A program made the position numbers and the translations under genes. DNA of 8,050 nucleotides from positions 1 through 8,050 of the forward strand of contig CABUCT010000054.1 in the NCBI GenBank assembly GCA_902490145.1. Reading direction: 5' to 3'. Numbering within the stretch: the first letter of the stretch is position 1; each line of letters opens with the position of its first letter. Source of the stretch: an uncultured Oscillospiraceae bacterium. GTDB taxonomy: Bacteria; Bacillota; Clostridia; Oscillospirales; Acutalibacteraceae. The notes below the pieces were generated by a model that saw nothing but the letters and a program-made list of their open reading frames with translations, was not told where the DNA came from and did no database searches. Shown in pieces: positions 1-6,107 of this stretch.

Positions 1-440
1 GGATAATAATATATCATCAAAAATGTACCGGTGAGCACAACTGACACTGCAAGCTGAGCTGTATTATGAATGACCGCCCCGCAAATCCCGATTCCTATAA
101 TTCCGAATTTTTTTGAGTTCATCATTAAAGACATGACCACAGCAGAAAAAATCCCGCCGAAAAAACTCATCAAAAATGCTGTCCCGCCGCGTGTTATAAG
201 CACAAACAAAGATTTTATAACCGAAACGCAGATTGCACCCGGAATACCCATATATAATGCGGCGGTCATCGTTGCGATGTTGGAAAATCCCGCTTTTGCC
301 CCGGGCGGAAGTATCGGCAGTGGGGGGATCAGATTTTCAAGGAAAGAGAGTGCAACTGCAAGAGCCGATATTATTCCCAAAACCGAAACCTTTTTAGCAG
401 GCGAAGCCTTTTTCTTAAAATCAGTAGGTTCGTGCGTCAA
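1..440 (-). CDS. Gx transporter family protein (HepS / heptaprenyl diphosphate synthase component I-like), 3' end cut by window
   Basis: Integral membrane protein of the family annotated as Gx transporter or heptaprenyl diphosphate synthase component I. Reading leftward from a TTG at 440-438 gives 146 residues without a stop before the window edge. Visible family features are SFLENLIPP (residues 32-40), PPGAKAGFSNIATM (45-58), a glycine-rich hydrophobic stretch (92-106) and GAVIHNTAQLAV (121-132), the usual place of a conserved His-Asn...Gln-Leu. Hydrophobic segments lie near 18-36, 57-82, 88-107 and 113-146. The TTG start is chosen because AGGGGG sits about 8 bases upstream and no ATG fits before the conserved region; a stop lies a few codons further up. 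It overlaps the end of the preceding NusG-like gene by 20 bases, so the two are probably translationally coupled. The family has been linked both to polyprenyl synthesis and to small-molecule transport; the substrate is not evident here. Confidence 0.85.
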   Translation of the reverse strand, partial: MTHEPTDFKKKASPAKKVSVLGIISALAVALSFLENLIPPLPILPPGAKAGFSNIATMTAALYMGIPGAICVSVIKSLFVLITRGGTAFLMSFFGGIFSAVVMSLMMNSKKFGIIGIGICGAVIHNTAQLAVSVVLTGTFLMIYYY

Positions 441-822
441 AACTCGCTTTCCCCCTATTTTCAAGTTCTATCGTAACCTTTGCCGGAAGACACACTATTG
501 TCTGTCCCGGTTTCGATATGTATCCGGTGTGAAAGCAGACTTTGTCAGGACATTCTGCATAAGTGACGGCTATTTTGCCGTTTTTCACCGTCAATGTAAA
601 GTTGTATCCGAATGATTCAATATTCGTTTGAGAATCAGATAAAAGTGAAATCTCGCATATTATATTTCCATCCGAACGCACGACTGCTTTTTCTGAATAA
701 CCGGACTTTAAAAAAAATTCATAAGCGACCATGAGAATTATTGCGACAATAATTGCCCCGACAACAATAAGATCCCTTTTTTTTATAAGGGGAAAAAGCA
801 TTTTTTCAGTTTTTTTAACCAT
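421..822 (-). CDS. NusG domain II-containing membrane-anchored protein
   Basis: A 133-residue protein with a short basic N-terminus, one transmembrane helix (about residues 17-36) and an extracytoplasmic NusG-domain-II fold. The diagnostic block is AECPDKVCFHTG (89-100) followed by KPGQTIVCLP (104-113), with three cysteines (C91, C96, C111) and a histidine (H98) placed as in this family. It lacks the transcription-factor NGN domain of true NusG, so it should not be called NusG. The frame stays open upstream to 948, but ATG 822 is the clear start: GGGGAGG lies about 8 bases before it, and a good promoter (850-878) leaves a leader of only about 20 bases. The next gene starts inside its 3' end. 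In Clostridia such proteins commonly sit with Gx transporter, FMN-transferase (ApbE) or Rnf-type genes; that association comes from family knowledge, since the neighbouring genes lie outside the window. Confidence 0.9.
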   Translation of the reverse strand: MVKKTEKMLFPLIKKRDLIVVGAIIVAIILMVAYEFFLKSGYSEKAVVRSDGNIICEISLLSDSQTNIESFGYNFTLTVKNGKIAVTYAECPDKVCFHTGYISKPGQTIVCLPAKVTIELENRGKASFDARTY

Positions 823-849
823 CAAAAAACCTCCCCATATTAAAATGAT

Positions 850-878
850 ATTATATATTATTTCTTGTCGAAAGTCAA
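850..878 (-). promoter_or_regulatory. Sigma-A-type promoter of the NusG-like/Gx transporter operon
   Basis: On the minus strand TTGACT (878-873) and TATAAT (855-850) are separated by exactly 17 bases, a near-consensus vegetative promoter. The predicted start falls near 843, about 20 bases before the ATG at 822, with the ribosome site in between. No operator-like palindrome is seen beside it. Confidence 0.85.
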
Positions 879-988
879 TGAAAAGTGTGACCTCAAATCT
901 ACATAAGCCGCCGGGAATTTCTTGAAAATAAAAGACATTCCAAAGCACCGAATTTTGAAATTTTAGACCGTCAAATTATGCTCAAAAT

Positions 989-1022
989 AAATAAACCGTC
1001 TGTATTTTCAGACGGTTTATTT
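989..1022 (-). terminator. Intrinsic (bidirectional-looking) terminator after the amino acid ABC operon
   Basis: A perfect 14-base-pair stem (989-1002 with 1009-1022, core ACCGTCTG/CAGACGGT) with a 6-base loop. Read leftward it is followed by TTTATTTATTTT, which fits termination of the ABC importer message whose last gene stops 106 bases upstream. The A-rich 5' arm would also give a T-rich tail on the plus strand, but no plus-strand gene is present to use it. It also insulates the NusG-like promoter at 850-878. The 1023-1128 stretch between it and the ATPase gene holds nothing else recognisable. Confidence 0.88.
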
Positions 1023-1128
1023 TAGAATAACCTTGAGGTTTTGATTTTAAATATAACAGAATCCCGTACATACTATATCGTCTATACACATCTTCAATTT
1101 TGAATAGTGAAGAAAAGTCATTGTTTTT

Positions 1129-1908
1129 CTAATCTGATATTTTATTAAGAAATTCTTTAAGTCTCTGATTATTACAATCCTTGAATATTTCTTGAGATGT
1201 GCCGCTTACAGAAATACTCCCGTTATCCATAAAGATAACTTTATCAGATATTTCAGCTGCAAAATTCATTTCATGAGTAACAATAATCATTGTTCTGTTA
1301 TTTTGTGCAAGGCTTTTTATAACCTTTAGGATTTCTCCTGTGAGTTCCGGATCAAGAGCACTTGTCGGTTCGTCAAAAAATAAAATTTCCGGAGACAACG
1401 CCAATGCTCTGGCAATAGCTACACGCTGCTGCTGTCCTCCGGACAGCTCGCACGGATAGTTATTTACTTTATCCGAAAGACCGACCTTATCCAAAAGATC
1501 TCTTGCAATTTTATCAATTTCTTCTCTTACATCCGCCTTGCCGCGGGTTTTCATCTCTTCTTTTCGGAGGAGTTCGAGTGCCAGAGTAACATTTTTTAAT
1601 GCAGTGTACTGAGGGAAAAGATTAAACTGCTGAAACACCATTCCAAAGTTTAACCGCATCTCACGGATTTGAGAATCGCTGAATTTTTGAGCTGAATTAT
1701 AATCAACGAGAAGTCTGTCGTTAAGGTAAACCTCTCCTGCATCTGGTTTTTCAAGAAAGTTGAGACATCTGAGCAAAGTGGTTTTTCCGCTTCCGGATGA
1801 TCCGATGATAGAAAGCACTTCTCCCCGTTCAAGAGAAAAATCAATGCCTTTCAGCACCTCGGTCTTTCCAAAACTCTTTTTTAGGCCCTTTACTTCAAGA
1901 ATAGGCAT
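1129..1908 (-). CDS. Polar amino acid ABC transporter, ATP-binding protein
   Basis: Cytoplasmic ATPase that powers an amino acid importer, 259 residues, slightly longer than the usual 240-250 of the GlnQ/HisP family. All nucleotide-binding elements are intact: Walker A GSSGSGKT (36-43), Q-loop VFQQFNLFPQ (91-100), signature LSGGQQQRVAIARAL (155-169), Walker B ILFFDE (175-180), D-loop SALD (183-186) and switch histidine H212 in VTHEM. The extra length comes from segments around 65-85 and 115-135, common in clostridial members. The ATG at 1908 is preceded by a GGGGGGAG ribosome site, and only 13 bases separate it from the permease stop, so the two subunits are co-transcribed. It would assemble with the permease at 1922-2617 and the lipoprotein at 2707-3486. 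The amino acid transported cannot be read from this subunit. Confidence 0.96.
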   Translation of the reverse strand: MPILEVKGLKKSFGKTEVLKGIDFSLERGEVLSIIGSSGSGKTTLLRCLNFLEKPDAGEVYLNDRLLVDYNSAQKFSDSQIREMRLNFGMVFQQFNLFPQYTALKNVTLALELLRKEEMKTRGKADVREEIDKIARDLLDKVGLSDKVNNYPCELSGGQQQRVAIARALALSPEILFFDEPTSALDPELTGEILKVIKSLAQNNRTMIIVTHEMNFAAEISDKVIFMDNGSISVSGTSQEIFKDCNNQRLKEFLNKISD

Positions 1909-1921
1909 CTTTTCTCCCCCC

Positions 1922-2617
1922 TTATGCGTTAAAATAGCTAAGCTTTTTCTCTAAACGTCCAAGCAAAACGGTAAGAATACCGCTGAAAGCCAAATAATAA
2001 ACGGCCGTGAAAAACAAGGGCCAAATCTGACCCGAAATTCCCTGTGAGCCTTTTAAAAACGCCTGACCCGCCCATATAATTTCCTGCAAAGCTATGATTC
2101 GGGCAAGGGAGGTATCCTTTACCAAAGTAATTATCTCATTACTCATCGGCGGCACAATCTTTTTTATCATTTGAAGCAGTGTGACCTTGAAAAAGATTTG
2201 AGATTTTGACATTCCCAAAACCTCTCCCGCTTCTTGCTGGCCCTTTGATACTCCTTGTATCCCTCCGCGATAAATCTCAGAAAAATAGCAAGAGTAATTA
2301 AGTATAAAAGCCACAGCGGCAGCAATAAAGCGACCGCTTTCTCCGCCGCCCCAAATATTATTTTTCATTACAAGACCGGGAAAATAATAAATTATCAAAA
2401 GTTGAATCATAAGCGGAGAACCTCTTACAATCCAAACTATTACTCTGGTCAATACATTCAAAGGCTTGAAATTACTCATCGATCCGAAGGAAATGATAAG
2501 CCCCAAAGGTACTGCTCCCGCAAGAGTAACAAAAAACAGCTTAAGAGTCTGCAAAAAACCGACATTTAAAGCTGAAAAAACAGTTGGAAACTGTTCTGTT
2601 ATCGTGGAAAAAATCAT
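1922..2617 (-). CDS. Polar amino acid ABC transporter, permease protein
   Basis: Membrane subunit of the importer, 231 residues, of the His/Glu/Gln/Arg/opine permease type (about 215-235 residues, probably a homodimer since only one permease gene is present). Hydrophobic segments lie near residues 22-46, 56-82, 95-112, 145-160 and 198-220. The family motif VRGSPLMIQLLI (64-75) and the cytoplasmic EAA loop QEAGEVLGMSKSQIFFKV (128-145), which docks on the ATPase, are both clear. The ATG at 2617 has AGGA about 8 bases upstream (TGAGGATATTATT). It lies 89 bases after the binding-protein stop; that gap carries a strong hairpin (2652-2685), suggesting that permease and ATPase are made in lower amounts than the binding protein. 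Confidence 0.96.
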   Translation of the reverse strand: MIFSTITEQFPTVFSALNVGFLQTLKLFFVTLAGAVPLGLIISFGSMSNFKPLNVLTRVIVWIVRGSPLMIQLLIIYYFPGLVMKNNIWGGGESGRFIAAAVAFILNYSCYFSEIYRGGIQGVSKGQQEAGEVLGMSKSQIFFKVTLLQMIKKIVPPMSNEIITLVKDTSLARIIALQEIIWAGQAFLKGSQGISGQIWPLFFTAVYYLAFSGILTVLLGRLEKKLSYFNA

Positions 2618-2651
2618 AATAATATCCTCAAATTTTTATTTTAAAGTCCGA

Positions 2652-2685
2652 AAACAGAGGGCGTTATAAACAATGCCCTCTGTTT
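2652..2685 (-). terminator. Intercistronic hairpin / partial terminator between binding-protein and permease genes
   Basis: A perfect 11-base-pair inverted repeat (AAACAGAGGGC at 2652-2662 with GCCCTCTGTTT at 2675-2685), extendable by one wobble and one A-T pair. On the transcribed minus strand it is followed by only a short T run (TTTT then CGG), so it should be a leaky terminator or 3'-stabilising stem, not a full stop. Such hairpins after a binding-protein gene typically give excess binding protein over membrane subunits; that role is inferred here. Confidence 0.75.
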
Positions 2686-2706
2686 CTCAGTTATTATTAA
2701 ATTCTA

Positions 2707-3486
2707 TTATTTAATCAAAGCAGCCTGTACGCCGTATTTTACAGCTATTTCTTCAGTCTTACCGTTGCTTGCAGATTCAGCAAAAAACGAATTAAGCTTT
2801 TCGGTGAGATCGGAATCCTTTCTGAAACCAACTCCATACTCCTCGCTGTTAAGAGCTACGGTATATGTAAGCCCGGCATAACCGGTACCCTCTCCTACTG
2901 TTGCGGCGGCCATAAGCAAATCAATGATTGCTGCATCACTGGTTCCGGCTGCTACTTCCATAAGTGCAGAAGCCTGATCCTTTACAGGAGTAGAATTAAA
3001 TGAATTTTCGGCAGCAACCTTTTCTCCGGCAGAACCTGCTTCAACAGCGAATTTAAGAGATTTGCAGCTTTCAACAGTCTGATAAGAATCAGCCTTATCA
3101 GCACTTACCACAACAACCTGTGCGTTCTTGCAATATGCTTTGGTGCAAGACATTGCTGCTTTAACTTCGTCAGTAATTGTCATACCGTTCCAAACACAGT
3201 CAATTGACTTTCCGTCAAGTTCCAAGACCTTGTTATCCCAGTCGATCTCAACAAACTTAGCTTCCACTCCGAGACTTGCGGCAAATGCTTTTGCCATATC
3301 GGCATCAAATCCGATCCACTCGGAACTTCCGCCTTCTTTATAATCCATTGGTGCGAAATCGGTGATACCAATTACCAAGGTACCCTTTTCCTTAACATAA
3401 TCGGAATCGGACTGAGATTTTCCGCAAGCAGCAAAACAAGAAACCATCATTATAACTGCGAGCAAAACAGAAATAATCTTTTTCAT
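2707..3486 (-). CDS. Amino acid ABC transporter substrate-binding lipoprotein (SBP family 3)
   Basis: Surface-anchored ligand-binding protein, 259 residues. The N-terminus is a lipoprotein signal (MKK, hydrophobic 4-17, lipobox FAAC with C21 as lipidated residue). The mature part has family-3 features: GTLVIGITDFAPMDY (35-49), the signature GFDADMAKAFA (59-69), SIDCVWNGMTITDE (94-107), NAQVVVV (121-127), a D189 at the usual amino-group-binding place, and YGVGFRKDSDL (217-227) near the end. The arginine that normally follows TDE and grips the ligand carboxylate appears to be V108, so the substrate is uncertain. The ATG at 3486 is preceded by GTGGGGAAA. It is the first gene of the importer operon, expressed from the promoter at 3532-3560, with a palindrome over the -10 region as a possible control site. 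Confidence 0.95.
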   Translation of the reverse strand: MKKIISVLLAVIMMVSCFAACGKSQSDSDYVKEKGTLVIGITDFAPMDYKEGGSSEWIGFDADMAKAFAASLGVEAKFVEIDWDNKVLELDGKSIDCVWNGMTITDEVKAAMSCTKAYCKNAQVVVVSADKADSYQTVESCKSLKFAVEAGSAGEKVAAENSFNSTPVKDQASALMEVAAGTSDAAIIDLLMAAATVGEGTGYAGLTYTVALNSEEYGVGFRKDSDLTEKLNSFFAESASNGKTEEIAVKYGVQAALIK

Positions 3487-3516
3487 TTGAATTTCCCCAC
3501 TTTGTTTTTATTGATT

Positions 3517-3534
3517 TATCACGCTAAAGTGATA
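3517..3534. promoter_or_regulatory. Candidate operator: 18-base palindrome over the -10/start region
   Basis: TATCAC (3517-3522) and GTGATA (3529-3534) form a perfect 6-base inverted repeat with a 6-base spacer. It overlaps the -10 box (3532-3537) and covers the predicted transcription start, a classical repressor position. The spacer is not symmetric and the regulator is unknown; the site could also be a short RNA stem at the extreme 5' end. Confidence 0.5.
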
Positions 3535-3560
3535 TTACTACATAGTTCTTCTTTTGTCAA
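3532..3560 (-). promoter_or_regulatory. Sigma-A-type promoter of the amino acid ABC importer operon
   Basis: On the minus strand a perfect TTGACA (3560-3555) is followed after 17 bases by TAATAT (3537-3532), a 4-of-6 match to the -10 consensus. Predicted initiation near 3525 gives a leader of about 40 bases before ATG 3486, too short for a riboswitch. Confidence 0.78.
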
Positions 3561-3659
3561 GTGTTTTTTTCATTTTTTTAATTTTAATTACATAAACACC
3601 AAAATTTTTACCGTAAAACATTATTTTCTTAAAACAAAATTTAAGGTATATTATCCCAT

Positions 3660-4140
3660 ATTTAACCAACGCATTCGAACACACCCAAAAGGCGTGTCCT
3701 GCGGCCACTTTTAAACTTATCGCTCTTGCAGGGCGTCATCCCTGCATCGCACTCTGCGTCCAAAATTGCACCGCAATCCCTGTCTTTAGGTCGGAGAGTT
3801 TTCAGGTGCGGGATTTTCAGCTGTGTGCGGCACAAAACGCAGTCGATCCTTCCGGATTTACGAGTATTTTAACAATACAGAGTCGAAAATCAAGCCGCGA
3901 AAATCGTGTTCTGACGCATTGGTTAAGCTGAGGAGAGTCCGCAAGCCTAACACCTTGTGGGCAATGGCAAGCCGAAAATCACTCAAAAATCATCTGTTAT
4001 CAGCACTGTGCATTCGAGCCTGCTTGCCTTATACAGTATGATCTCTATCACTCTGTGCTCTGTCTGCACAATTTTTTGCGTGAAAAATACCGTAGGTAAT
4101 GAAACAGATTTTACCCCGGCAACACCATTAACACCTTAGG
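3660..4140 (-). repeat. GC-rich non-coding block containing one copy of a dispersed repeat
   Basis: Composition jumps from about 20% GC (3541-3660) to about 60% at 3721-3780 and stays at 42-52% to about 4080, resembling the genes and not the spacers. All six frames are broken; the longest open frames are about 60-75 codons and lack ribosome sites and family resemblance. The minus strand of 3856-3911 matches the plus strand of 7995-8050 at 43 of 56 positions, including an exact 15-base core (3861-3875 against 8031-8045), so part of this block is repeated in the genome in opposite orientation. Internal signals include a perfect 7-base-pair hairpin (TGCAGGG/CCCTGCA, 3727-3746) and a short direct repeat CAAGCCG(CG)AAAATC at 3891-3905 and 3968-3980. 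Boundaries are approximate. It could be a decayed mobile element, a non-autonomous interspersed repeat or a structured RNA. Confidence 0.55.
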
Positions 4141-4538
4141 CTGAGTAGAGCAAAATACAATATGTCGGGAACTTTAAGCTGCGTCGGTTTTTAACGTTTT
4201 CACCATTGTCGGTAGGCAAGCCCGACTGACGTGCCAAACGCAAAATCCATCCACATCTGCTGCATTTTCAGTGCATAGCAATTTGAAATGAACATATTTT
4301 TGCTCAAACAAGTCTTAAAATCATGGGTGCCGTATGCCGAGATTTGAAGTGTCAGTTTCAGAGGAAACAGGGCATTTTAAACCATATTGAGTCCGACTTC
4401 TACTCAGATGAACCGTAAGGTTTTTACACATAAAAACAGTGATTTTATCAAGGTGTTTATTCCGCATCACCATCAGGACAAACCGAAGCAATTCTCATTT
4501 TGTGACCTTTTTTAATAAGGCTTCATAATTATTGTGGA
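4141..4538. other. Gene-free stretch, possible decayed sequence
   Basis: No open frame with a start, ribosome site and recognisable product is seen on either strand. Weak structures are a GTCGG...CCGAC stem near 4208-4226 and an AT-rich perfect 7-base-pair hairpin (GTTTTTA-CACA-TAAAAAC, 4420-4437). It may be the outer part of the repeat-like block to the left or a decayed gene; nothing in it identifies a parent family. Confidence 0.4.
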
Positions 4539-4710
4539 TTTTCCGCAAAACTTCCGAATTAAAATTCTGGGCCGCTCTTTAAAATTTAATCCTCAAAGAT
4601 CCTTAAGATAATATTTTAAACCGATTTCTTAAAATTTAATTTTCAGATTACCTTCATGATTTAATATTGCAAATGGTTTTTATATCTAATCTCTGTCCAA
4701 TCCTAAAAAT
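4539..4710. repeat. Degenerate AT-rich tandem repeat, period about 50 bases
   Basis: AAAATTTAAT occurs at exactly 4581-4590 and 4631-4640, and a diverged TATATCTAAT at 4681-4690, giving a 50-base spacing. Surrounding bases also align (CCTT...GAT.TAATATT-like segments at about 4601-4617 and 4651-4668, and a related segment near 4551-4567). Without gaps the two best units (4571-4620 and 4621-4670) share 27 of 50 bases, so the signal is weak and could owe much to AT bias. It lies directly behind the stop codon of the lipoprotein gene; no convincing terminator is seen there. Confidence 0.35.
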
Positions 4711-5247
4711 CTAATCTTTCGACTGATCTTCAAAGAAAAGCTGTGCCTTAAAGTTGCTTCCGAGACTTAAGCTGCAAATTTTCCCGTCGCTCTGATTAAA
4801 TCCAATTTCATATTCTCCTGACTGATACATTCCCTTAAAATATTCCACTCCGTTTTCACTCTTGGAATAAGTAAGAGCGTCTGCTTTGGCTGCATCGTTA
4901 AGCATTGAAAAAAGCAGATCCATAACTGAACCTTCCGGCAAAACATCGAAGGTTTTAGTAAGTCCCAAATAATTTATGTGAAATTCTTCACCGTTAAATT
5001 CAAAAACCATTCCCGACAGTTCATCAGGGGAGGTGACCGAAAAAACATAGCCTGCTTCTTTTGTATGAGAGATCTTCCCCTCCATATGATTTTTATCATA
5101 GTTTAGCTTAACGTTATATGTATAGCTCCCCGAAATATCCGGAGCTTCACGGGCTGTTTTTTTCGAACAACCCAAAAAAAGCAGCGGCAAAATCAAGATC
5201 ACCGCTGCGTATTTAAAAAATAAAACATTTTTCTTCAAATCAAACAC
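4711..5247 (-). CDS. Putative lipoprotein of unknown function
   Basis: A 178-residue secreted or membrane-anchored protein that I do not recognise. The N-terminus is basic (KK at 5-6), then a hydrophobic stretch (about 8-25) ending in LLFLGC, an acceptable lipobox with C27 as the anchor. The rest (residues 36-175) alternates beta-type strands and turns, with PDELSGMVFEFNGEEFHINYLG at about 74-95 and a short helical segment (109-121), loosely reminiscent of LolA-type lipid-carrier folds; that resemblance is only an impression. The frame is open back to 5352, inside nnrD. GTG 5247 is chosen because GAGAAG lies 7 bases upstream and it overlaps the nnrD stop by 8 bases; TTG 5238 (giving MKKN...) is a close alternative. 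It is the last gene of the DUF6106-nnrD operon and probably translated by coupling. Confidence 0.72.
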   Translation of the reverse strand: MFDLKKNVLFFKYAAVILILPLLFLGCSKKTAREAPDISGSYTYNVKLNYDKNHMEGKISHTKEAGYVFSVTSPDELSGMVFEFNGEEFHINYLGLTKTFDVLPEGSVMDLLFSMLNDAAKADALTYSKSENGVEYFKGMYQSGEYEIGFNQSDGKICSLSLGSNFKAQLFFEDQSKD

Positions 5248-6106
5248 CGCTTTGCTTCTCAAATTTGAGAAACACCGAAGGAAGAGCTTCAACAATGTCA
5301 GACGGCATGAGAGAATGCTGAGAAAGGGTGGAGGCCGCCATGTCTCCGGCAAGCCCGTGAATATAAACGCCCATTTTGGCCGCGTCGCCGACCGGTATCC
5401 CCTGTGCCGCCAGCGATACTATTATGCCCGCAAGCACGTCTCCACTTCCACCGGTTGCCATACCCGCATTCCCCGTTGGGTTTACAAAGCATTTTCCACA
5501 TGGCAACGCTACCACCGTGTTATGACCTTTGAGTACAACCGAAACCTGATATTTCACAGCAAAATCACATGCCGTTTTTTCCCGGTTTTCCTGCACCTTA
5601 TTTACCGTTGTGTTCATCAGTCGTGCCATTTCAGCAGGATGAGGTGTAAGAACTATTTCCGCCTTGTGCTTCTCTAAAACATCTATATGCTTTGACAGCA
5701 CATTTATTCCGTCAGCATCGATAACCATCGGCTTTTCGCAGTTTTCAATCAAAAAATCAAGGTATTCTTTCGTTTTTAAAGTTGCTCCGCTGCCCGGTCC
5801 GATAAGCACCGAAGATGCAACGTTCAGCCTTTTGGAAAGCATCGGAAGTCCGTCTTCTTCGATAACAGGAGAAAAAACGGCTTCCGGCACGGCAGACGCA
5901 ACTATTTCATAAATTGCCCGATCAAGGAAAACCTCACAAAGACCCGCTCCACTTCGAAGAGCTGCTCTTGCTGACAAAATTGCCGCTCCGGCCATGCCAA
6001 AGCTTCCCGCAATGCAAAGAGCCCTTCCGAAAGTACCTTTGTGCGAATCCGGGTCACGCGGTTTAAAATATTTTTTAAACTCATCAGGTGAAATTATTGT
6101 GGCCAT
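5240..6106 (-). CDS. nnrD: ADP-dependent NAD(P)H-hydrate dehydratase
   Basis: Metabolite-repair enzyme that uses ADP (ATP in some relatives) to convert the S form of hydrated NADH or NADPH back to the normal cofactor, in the cytoplasm. The 288-residue product spans the YjeF C-terminal/ribokinase-like domain: HKGTFGRALCIAGS (22-35), GPGSG (103-107), IDADGIN (129-135), TPHPAEMARL (154-163), KGHNTVV (193-199) and the nucleotide-binding and catalytic NPTGNAGMATGGSGDVLAG (209-227) with its GSGD. The N-terminal epimerase domain found in fused YjeF proteins is absent, as in the stand-alone B. subtilis type, so an NnrE epimerase would have to be encoded elsewhere. ATG 6106 begins one base after the TAA of the DUF6106-type gene (TAATATG), with only a weak AGAAG upstream, indicating coupled translation. 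An in-frame ATG at 6175 would lie inside that upstream gene and add non-family sequence. Confidence 0.96.
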   Translation of the reverse strand: MATIISPDEFKKYFKPRDPDSHKGTFGRALCIAGSFGMAGAAILSARAALRSGAGLCEVFLDRAIYEIVASAVPEAVFSPVIEEDGLPMLSKRLNVASSVLIGPGSGATLKTKEYLDFLIENCEKPMVIDADGINVLSKHIDVLEKHKAEIVLTPHPAEMARLMNTTVNKVQENREKTACDFAVKYQVSVVLKGHNTVVALPCGKCFVNPTGNAGMATGGSGDVLAGIIVSLAAQGIPVGDAAKMGVYIHGLAGDMAASTLSQHSLMPSDIVEALPSVFLKFEKQSGV

Positions 6107-6107
6107 A

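Noticed and set aside
70..615. Open reading frame of 181 codons on the plus strand
   Set aside because: It is antisense to the conserved Gx transporter and NusG-like genes, has no ribosome site and shows no family resemblance.
823..948. N-terminal extension of the NusG-like protein from the ATG at 948
   Set aside because: It would read through the promoter and ribosome site at 831-878; ATG 822 has the proper signals.
3930..3945. GAGGAGAGTCC-like string recalling a conserved RNase P RNA segment
   Set aside because: The other conserved RNase P RNA elements and the expected pairing partners are not found around it.
3823..4139. Two short overlapping plus-strand frames (72 and 60 codons) in the GC-rich block
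   Set aside because: No ribosome sites, no recognisable domain, and the sequence behaves like a dispersed repeat broken in all frames.
3561..4710. CRISPR array, tRNA or rRNA in the long gene-free region
   Set aside because: No regularly spaced 24-37-base repeats, no tRNA cloverleaf and no rRNA-like sequence could be seen.
5252..5677. Open reading frame of 141 codons on the plus strand
   Set aside because: Shadow of nnrD, whose motifs on the minus strand are unambiguous.
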